Source of the DNA: Hymenopus coronatus | Lineage: Eukaryota > Arthropoda > Insecta > Mantodea > Hymenopodidae | Direction: 5' to 3' | DNA length: 64,000 bases | Assembly: GCA_030762935.1 (NCBI GenBank) | Contig: CM060883.1 | Location: 54,148,001-54,212,000 of the forward strand | Part shown: positions 57,810 through 64,000 of the stretch, in pieces | How positions within the stretch are numbered: the first letter of the stretch is position 1 | How the letters are laid out: every line of letters starts with the position of its first letter | The notes under the pieces: model-generated | Databases searched by the model: none | What the model saw: only the letters and a program-made list of their open reading frames with translations | What the model was told of the DNA's origin: nothing | Translations under genes and position numbers: made by a program

Positions 57810-58620
57810 TGATTTAAAATATACTAATTTTGCTACACATTTTTTCCCCTAGAAATCCTTAGAGCTTATAATTAAGAAGTAATTGTTTCAGTTTTTTTAA
57901 ATGTATTACAGCTAGTTCTTGTGAATTGGAAGGTAACTGATAAGCAATACCATAAAGTAAATAATCCCTTATTAAAGAAGACAATAAAAGTATATCGTTT
58001 GATACTAAAACATAAGTTAAGATTATATATTTCATAGTTTGGTACTGTGAATTATAGCTTTGTATGAGAAATTTAACATAATGAAGAGAAACCATACCTA
58101 ATGTGTTCTGATGTTAAATATTTTATTTAACTAATACCCAGTCACTCATTTTATGGATACTAGCCCACATATGTATTACAAAAAAATCATAACTATAGTG
58201 CATAAACCCATTACAGACAACCTACTGCTGTACTCCCTTCCTAATATAGATAACTGCAGAGCAACTTGGATAATTTGAATGTCTAAAATTTAAAATCATT
58301 ATTAATTTGAAGATTTTTTTAGTCCTCTAAATTTGAATTAAAGCAATATAAAAAAAATTGCATGTAAATCAAATTTAATTTTCCTTAATTTGAAGTCGAA
58401 AATGAATCTAAATGCAGAAATTTAATATAACTTCATCCATGTGTTTCTTCAAATGAGGTCATCGCTTCAGGGGTGTTTGTTGGAATTCAGTTTGGGGGGT
58501 GGAATAGTTCTCCTAGCTGCTGGCTTTGAACTTCTATACCTTCTCCCACATCCTCTTGTTTAAAACACATGTGCCTTTAGATGCCGCTTGAGCTTCCTAC
58601 TGTTCATGTGTTCAAATAAA
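57810..58620. other. Non-coding stretch, no recognised feature
   Basis: AT-rich; possibly includes the left part of the pogo/Tigger relic that follows, but no TIR was found. Confidence 0.4.
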
Positions 58621-58624
58621 TGCC

Positions 58625-58990
58625 ACTATGTCTTTTAGTAAATAAACCATGTGTCCAGAACAAGACTTAAACTTTTGTGGAAAAAGCTGCTGTGATTTGA
58701 GAAGCTGGAAAGAGTTTGAAGAAAAAATTGAAATCACGAAGAATACTGGATATCACAAACAATTTATCAATTTATCTGAAGAATAAGGAGAAAATTTTAA
58801 GCAGTGCCCGAGTGAAAATGGAAAGAGTCCTAAAAGAGTTAGGCAACGGGAAAATCCTGATGTTGATGAGTGCATGTTAAAGTGGTTTAAGTAAGAATGA
58901 GAATTTGAAGTTGAAGAGATGCTAACTCCCACATCATCGGAAGGACTCTATTGTCTTTGTGAAATTTGTTGTTATGTCAAGGGACAGCCC
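58625..58990 (+). pseudogene. Pogo/Tigger transposase N-terminal (CENP-B-type HTH) remnant
   Basis: Across plus-strand frames: KSLKKKLKSRRILDITNN (helix-turn-helix region, about 58720), LKNKEKILSSARVKMER (58780-58830; family KKNKEKIL), then KRVRQRENPDVDECMLKWFK (about 58832-58891; family LDEALLKWF), the second DNA-binding domain. Frameshifted and cut before the DDE domain. Confidence 0.72.
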
Positions 58991-59537
58991 AGCATAAGTG
59001 GAGTTATTTTCACATGTATTGCTAAAATGTCAATTTTACAATAAATTTTGTAATTAGAATTTTTTTTGGTCCCTTCAGCTTCGATTTATCCATGTTCCAT
59101 ATATTTTAAAATCACTTCAGTAAATAGTTTAGTATGTACATAAAATTGGGTAATTATAAGCAGTAGAGTGTCATAATTATTATAATTTTTCTGAAACCAA
59201 AAACTTGAATCATTAAATTTAATAACATGAAATGCTCTGTAATGGACTTTTTAACAGTGATATGGAAAAATAATTTAGCTATTTAAATCTATTATATAAC
59301 ACTTTATATCACTTGTTTATGGTTTAAGGTAAGCATCATCACTACCATGAGTTTAACTCTATAATGATGGGAGTAATTAGCTTCTAAAAATGCAATTAAT
59401 AAGTGTTGCAAACATTGGCTCCAATTTAACTAAACAGCAGAAGTTTTACTGTATTCTAAATAATTATACAAACTCCAGCTACCTGAACCCACGTCTTCCT
59501 TTGAAACAGCAATATTCAGTAGATGTTAGATATCATC
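58991..59537. other. Non-coding stretch, no recognised feature
   Basis: AT-rich; nothing supported apart from the hammerhead-like remnant just downstream. Confidence 0.4.
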
Positions 59538-59572
59538 TAAGAATGGGGATGATTCCTCCTGAAACCTGTTTT
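59538..59572 (+). ncRNA. Hammerhead-like motif remnant
   Basis: CTAAGAA, a stem GGGGA-TGAT-TCCTC (five pairs, one G-U), TGAAACCTGTT. Core 1 is mutated. Sequence after it (gtaagtgtaattgtagt) resembles the end of PLE 2, suggesting a solo PLE terminus. Confidence 0.35.
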
Positions 59573-60099
59573 GATTCATAATAAAAGTAAGTGTAATTGT
59601 AGTGCCACTGCCTCTAACCCAAGATAGTTTATGTTCAGTAGGCTGTAGAAGTCAATAGAAAATGGGTAGTTTGGGATACAGTTAAAATAAACAAAAATGT
59701 TGTTGTTAAGCAACATCAACTTAAATTTCACCAACAAAAGAAATAACAAAATAATAAATATAAATAAAAAAGATTATTATTAAGATGATGACGATGACGC
59801 AGATAATGACGATGATAATATGAAGTAAATAGGGATGCAGCTGGAAGTGAAATAATTCTGCAGACTTTAAAAGTGAATTTATCTTATTGTGAATAACATG
59901 AAAGTCTAATACCAAGCTGAAATGTTTATAGTTTAAAAAAAATATCCAAAAATTTTATCGTCGCCTTGCTGGGTTACTGTTGATTAAAAGTTCTTAATTT
60001 ATGACTATATTCATAGAAAATTGAATAAAAAAACAACTTTATCCTTTAGCATATTTGAATAGAATGAACAGTTTGTGTGACAAATTAAGTTTAAAAAGT

Positions 60100-60255
60100 C
60101 CATAATTTGTTGCTTCCTTAGTTCTGTTAGAACTGGCAACATTGCATCAGCTGCGTTTACCTTCTTCCAATATTGGTGTGGATCACAGGGAATGCTTAAT
60201 GCTTCTTCTTCTTCTTCTCCCTTTTTATTTGTAAATGCCACAAGTACAGATGGAT
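60100..60255 (-). pseudogene. Possible hAT/BED-type transposase C-terminal scrap
   Basis: Minus strand reads CDPHQYWKKVNAADAMLPVL then TELRKQQIMDFLNL, reminiscent of the hAT dimerisation region (DPLxYWKxNxxxYPxLAxLA). It is short and lacks the following conserved block, so the call is weak. Confidence 0.3.
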
Positions 60256-60462
60256 TAAAAAAAAACAAATAAAGGACAGAAAATATTGTTATAGAACATG
60301 CACAATGCTGCAAATTTTCAATGTTCAAACATCAGGAAAGATCTTCATTTATGGGAAAATGCAGAACAAATCTTCATCTGCAGACATATTTGTTGCTGTT
60401 TGCCAATGCGTCTGTGATACAGATAGTACAATTACAAGTTATAATTTGACAAAATTATCAAC

Positions 60463-61200
60463 ATGGAAGAGGAAGTGTTAAATTTGGTTGATGAAAGTTC
60501 TGATCAGAGCAGCTGCGATATCGCTCACACAGTGGAGTACTTAGAAATTTTAAAGAACAGTTTTTGCAAGCATATCACATCCAGCGAGTACAATGTTTAT
60601 CACCAAATGACTTTCATCCACATTTTGGGTTTTCTGAGTGGCTACTTCATCATGTGAAGTGGTGTTATGAACTTTCACAACACATGTGGGCAGTGGAGAA
60701 CCTGAGAACTATACAACAGCAGACTCTCGATTACTTCTTGGGTTAATATAATTGGAAATAATCTTCTTGAACCATTTGTCCTTCCACTGTGCTTGACTGG
60801 TATAACGTATCGGTAGTTTTTGAAGTACCAATTGCCTAATGTGTTAGATGACATCCCTTGGAGTTAAGGAGGAAAATGTGGTTCCTCCATGATGATGCAT
60901 CACTCTACATCATTCTTGCAGTCCATTGTCACTTTTCCCAAGCCATTGGATTGGTCAATTAGGACCTCTGCCTTGGCCTGCCAGGTTATCAGACTTAAAT
61001 TCCCTTGATTATTATTTCTGGGGAAGGGGGAACATGAATGCCAAAGTGTTCAGGCTTTAGATAGAAGCTGCGGACTAGATGCATCAGTGCATTTTCTTAG
61101 CAGCTGAGAATATTAAAAACAAGCCAGGGGTCTTTGTCAAGATGCTTCAAAACTGGTTTAGAAAGCGTGAAACCTGTCTATAACAAATGTGAAACACTTC
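60463..61200 (+). pseudogene. DDE transposase relic (Tc1/mariner superfamily, arthropod DUF4817-like type)
   Basis: Starts near MEEEVLNLVDESSDQSSC. Across frames: HTVEYLEILK and QAYHIQRVQCLSPNDF (60564-60615; family YHxQRVQxLxPxDY), FHPHFGFSEWLLHHV, LELRRKMWFLHDDASLY (60858-60908; family RRxMWFQxDGAPPH, second aspartate), AIGLVN then LPWPARLSDL-type text (60955-61005; family RWIGRxGPxxWPARSPDLTPLDFFLWG), YYFWG, and MLQNWFRKRETCL (61145-61185). Stops and frameshifts throughout. Block order is complete. Confidence 0.75.
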
Positions 61201-61499
61201 CACTAAATTCTGATTTCAAATTTACATCCTTGAGGCAAGTTCAGATATTTTAAACTGATCCCAAATGTTTTTATTCCGGTACTTTGAAAATGCTAATAAA
61301 TGCTAGTGATTAAGGTTATGGTCAGTTTTTGTTTCCAAAGCTACCAAGTGACTGTTGGTCCATGACTGTGGAATTCATTAAGCATGAATAGCAGTGTCAA
61401 TCTTGAACCAACTTACTTAACCCAAGCTCAAATACCTTTATTTGTTTGATCAGTTGGAATTACTGCACTTTTACCTACGTTTTTTAATGAAATGAAAGG

Positions 61500-61615
61500 A
61501 GTTTTATTTATGGATGCTCTTTAACTGCTGTGGTTCTCAGCATCCCATTCTATATTGGATGTGAAAGATTACTTAATTTTGCTCAGAGGTCTCTTTTATC
61601 AGAATTGAGGTTAAT
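61500..61615 (-). repeat. SINE family 2, copy c (3' part)
   Basis: Minus strand: aacctcaattctgataaaag, agacctctgagcaaaattaa, cacatccaatatagaatggg, atgctgagaaccacagcagt, taaagagcatccataaata. The 5' part is missing. Confidence 0.85.
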
Positions 61616-63344
61616 GTTTTTTGATGTTTTGATATGTCACACATATTTGTGCACACAAATCTTATCAGTAACATTAGTGTTGCAAATTTCACTCATAAGC
61701 TTATAGTTAAATCATATTGGAGCAACCATTGATGAAAGTGCTTCTAATAACTTCTGCATCATGTTAAAAATATTCCCTATTTGGGATTGGTAATTAGATA
61801 TATGTACTGGCATGAAACACATTAATCCCATTTTAAAACAGGTATATTAAACTTTAAATATAAGCTTGCACTTCGTGGTTAGCCAAACTTTAAGCAATTG
61901 CACATAAATTTTGTTTAAGACATTGCAGTGGAGTGCAACTTTACATTGCACATTATGCTTTCCTAGAGGTTTAGCAATTATTAGTACCAGATTGCTAAGT
62001 TCAACAAGAATAATGGTGTTAATAACATAAGAGATATTTCACATAAGAATGCCATAGCCTTTGGAATGCTTATTTTATTTCAAGTAAAACATTGCATTGT
62101 CACACTACAGTGTGGCATTGCATAGTAATTAAAAGTTACATTTTAAACTACATCAATAGATATGGGTACACAAACCGTAAAATTGTTTAACATCAGTAAC
62201 AATCCCACATTAGTTTGTTATCTTACCATGGCATAAGTCTCTCAAACAGAATAGGCCAGATATTCAAGCCTTTAAACATCAAATAAAAAGTATGTATGAA
62301 TGTAGAATTCAAAGTAATATTTACATACAATGCAATGAACAATAACCTCAGTTTTTCCTGGAATTTTTTGGTGCTCACATGCCAGCGGTAAAACATCTGA
62401 CTTCAATACATAGCCAACATTACTTAAATGGTTTTATAGTGAGATAGAATAATTCAAGGCATTGTCAGTAGAAGCAGACTACTCAATCAAGTTATACCAA
62501 GTTTCCAAATACTCCTACTTTTAAATGGAATTATCTAATTAATGGTGAATTTAATTACATAAAAATATTAGAAGTTTTTGTTCATTTACATCCATTCTCT
62601 TACCTCCTTCAGTCTGCAGGATTATTTACTTCTACCCTGCATATGAAATAGCACAAACATTATATATAGGTATGCTTAGAATATTTATGCATAAAAATCA
62701 GATTCATATAGACAGTCTATTGTGCTACTTATCTTTAGTTGTACCTATGTAAGTAGAATGTATATTTTCTTGGGTATTTATTTATTTTTGGTCATTTTTT
62801 TTAGATAATTATGTTAGTTACTTTTGGAGTTTGTCCCTTAATAGCCCAGTATTAAGTTCATGTGGCATTGAACATGACACCTGTCCTTTATTGCATTTTT
62901 ATGGGTATATTTCAGACATATCTTTACAGAACATAACTTATTGTATGATTGGAAGCAAGCTAGATATGTGAGTGTTGAAGGGATCATTGGACAGTAGAAA
63001 CCTGATTAATCATTATAATGAAAAAGACAGATAATAAATCTTAATATAAACAGTAGGTAATAAAGGTAATTCTTGTCCATAGGGCAGTGGCAGCTATTCA
63101 GTTGAAGCTCCACTTCACTCACTTTTAGTATGTAAATATAGGTGTTAAATTTGTTGTATGCTCAAGTAACCAAACGACCAGTTGAGAACTTATCTGAGAG
63201 GGAAGAAGGAAGGGGTGGGAGGTACTTGCCTTCCAGCCTTAAAGAGGGACAAAAGGATCACAGGGATCACAGCTCTGCAAGTTGGCAGCTATTTTTACTT
63301 TTTCTAGCCTGTATGTACAGTGTACATAATGGATAGACAGGGTA
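61616..63344. other. Non-coding stretch, no recognised feature
   Basis: AT-rich; a 64-codon ORF at 63142-63336 shows no family resemblance. Confidence 0.4.
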
Positions 63345-63440
63345 TTGTATTTGATATCAGATTTTACCAGAAATATATGTTTTGAGCCCTTCTTGATCCA
63401 AAAAGAGCATTTTTAGAAAAATGTTTGTGTGCTTGGGAAG
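63345..63440 (+). repeat. Dispersed repeat R1, single-arm copy
   Basis: Related to the left arm of 8304-8606: gggtattgtatttgatatca, gattttaccagaaatatatg, ttttgagccc, aaaaagagcatttttagaaa and tgtttgtgtgct. Confidence 0.65.
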
Positions 63441-63459
63441 ATAGCTCAAAAATGAAAAT

Positions 63460-63725
63460 TTGGATAAATTCCAAGGGTGTGACATGAAGATTTTCAAGAA
63501 AATCCCCCCACCCCCAACTAGCCTTTACATGGAACATTTTTCGAAAATGTTATTTTCTCTTATTAAAATGTCAAATGTTTAAGATATTTTCATGACATTA
63601 TTTATTTCTTGAATTTTCTGGGAATAGCCTCTGCAAATTTCTTCATTCTTAATGGCTTTTGTAATTTTTTTTTTATAACTAGTAAAGAAATAGACAAAAC
63701 CTTACTGTACAAAAAATGTAGAACT
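63460..63725 (+). repeat. Dispersed repeat R2, copy b
   Basis: The partner of 20587-20825 in the same orientation, with an extra T-rich segment near 63668. It follows an R1 copy by about 20 bp; the 20.6 kb copy has no R1 next to it. Confidence 0.75.
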
Positions 63726-64000
63726 CATTAAATCACACAATTTATGCCTTATACATTTTTTGTACAGCTAACTATTTTGAGATATTCTGACACTTCAATT
63801 TTTCTCAAATGGGAGACATTTTTGTCATCCTTTTAATTACTCTTTGCAAGCAAAGAGAATCAAATTTTAATTGTTTCACTTAGTGATCAGCTTTTAAAAG
63901 ATCTGACTGTGGCTTTAGACTGGTGTTTTCCCTTCTATTTACAAAAAAGCAAGTACTAAGTTCAATTCTGGCAACATTTATCTTGATTAGCATGACATAT

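Noticed and set aside
1..64000. CRISPR arrays, operons, ribosome-binding sites or other prokaryotic features.
   Set aside because: None seen; spliced exons and SINEs show this is a eukaryotic nuclear sequence.

Overview
This is a window of an animal nuclear genome: AT-rich, with spliceosomal introns, simple repeats, tRNA-derived SINEs, Penelope-like elements (PLEs), a Ty3/gypsy element and many decayed Tc1/mariner transposons. The mix of several mariner lineages, SINEs and PLEs carrying hammerhead-like motifs, together with long introns, suggests a lophotrochozoan, most plausibly a mollusc and perhaps an octopus-like cephalopod. That assignment is an inference.

Only one host gene can be supported. 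On the + strand, eight consecutive coding exons (1908 to 13575) encode about 438 residues of the C-terminal half of a class-1a P4-ATPase, a phospholipid flippase of the ATP8A1/ATP8A2 type. They run from the TGD motif of the P domain through GDGAND, the M5 segment with its conserved lysine, and M6-M10 to the start of the cytoplasmic tail. All splice sites are canonical and phases agree. The 5' half lies upstream of the window. The tail exons after 13575 could not be identified; they lie in the remaining 50 kb or beyond it.

Region by region: 1-13.5 kb holds the exons, with introns carrying a PLE 3' end (443-1260), a near-intact mariner (3098-4407), retroelement rubble (5.3-7.1 kb), a foldback repeat (8.3-8.6 kb), a pogo-like element (8984-9666) and further LINE and PLE scraps. 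13.6-37 kb is repeat-rich and non-coding: a deleted mariner (15060-16139), a PLE with an inverted terminal copy (17496-18658), a 75-bp tandem repeat, SINEs, a hairpin element (23596-23809), an unassigned TIR element (27291-27792), a GVQW3-type mariner (27913-29292) and a Tc1 fossil (31-32 kb). 36.8-39.4 kb is a Ty3/gypsy element with both LTRs but only gag and integrase remnants. 40-64 kb holds more Tc1/mariner relics, a long pyrimidine tract, a PLE inverted dimer with a SINE inserted in one arm (47.7-48.6 kb), two tRNA-derived SINEs of one family, and long stretches with nothing recognisable.

The most interesting pattern is a recurring hammerhead-ribozyme-like core: CTGANGA, a stem whose sequence differs between copies but still pairs, then GAAAC and a palindromic ACATGT. 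It is found at nine places; five of these lie in PLE 3' ends. Three PLE copies are also 5' truncated and joined to an inverted copy of their own 3' terminus.
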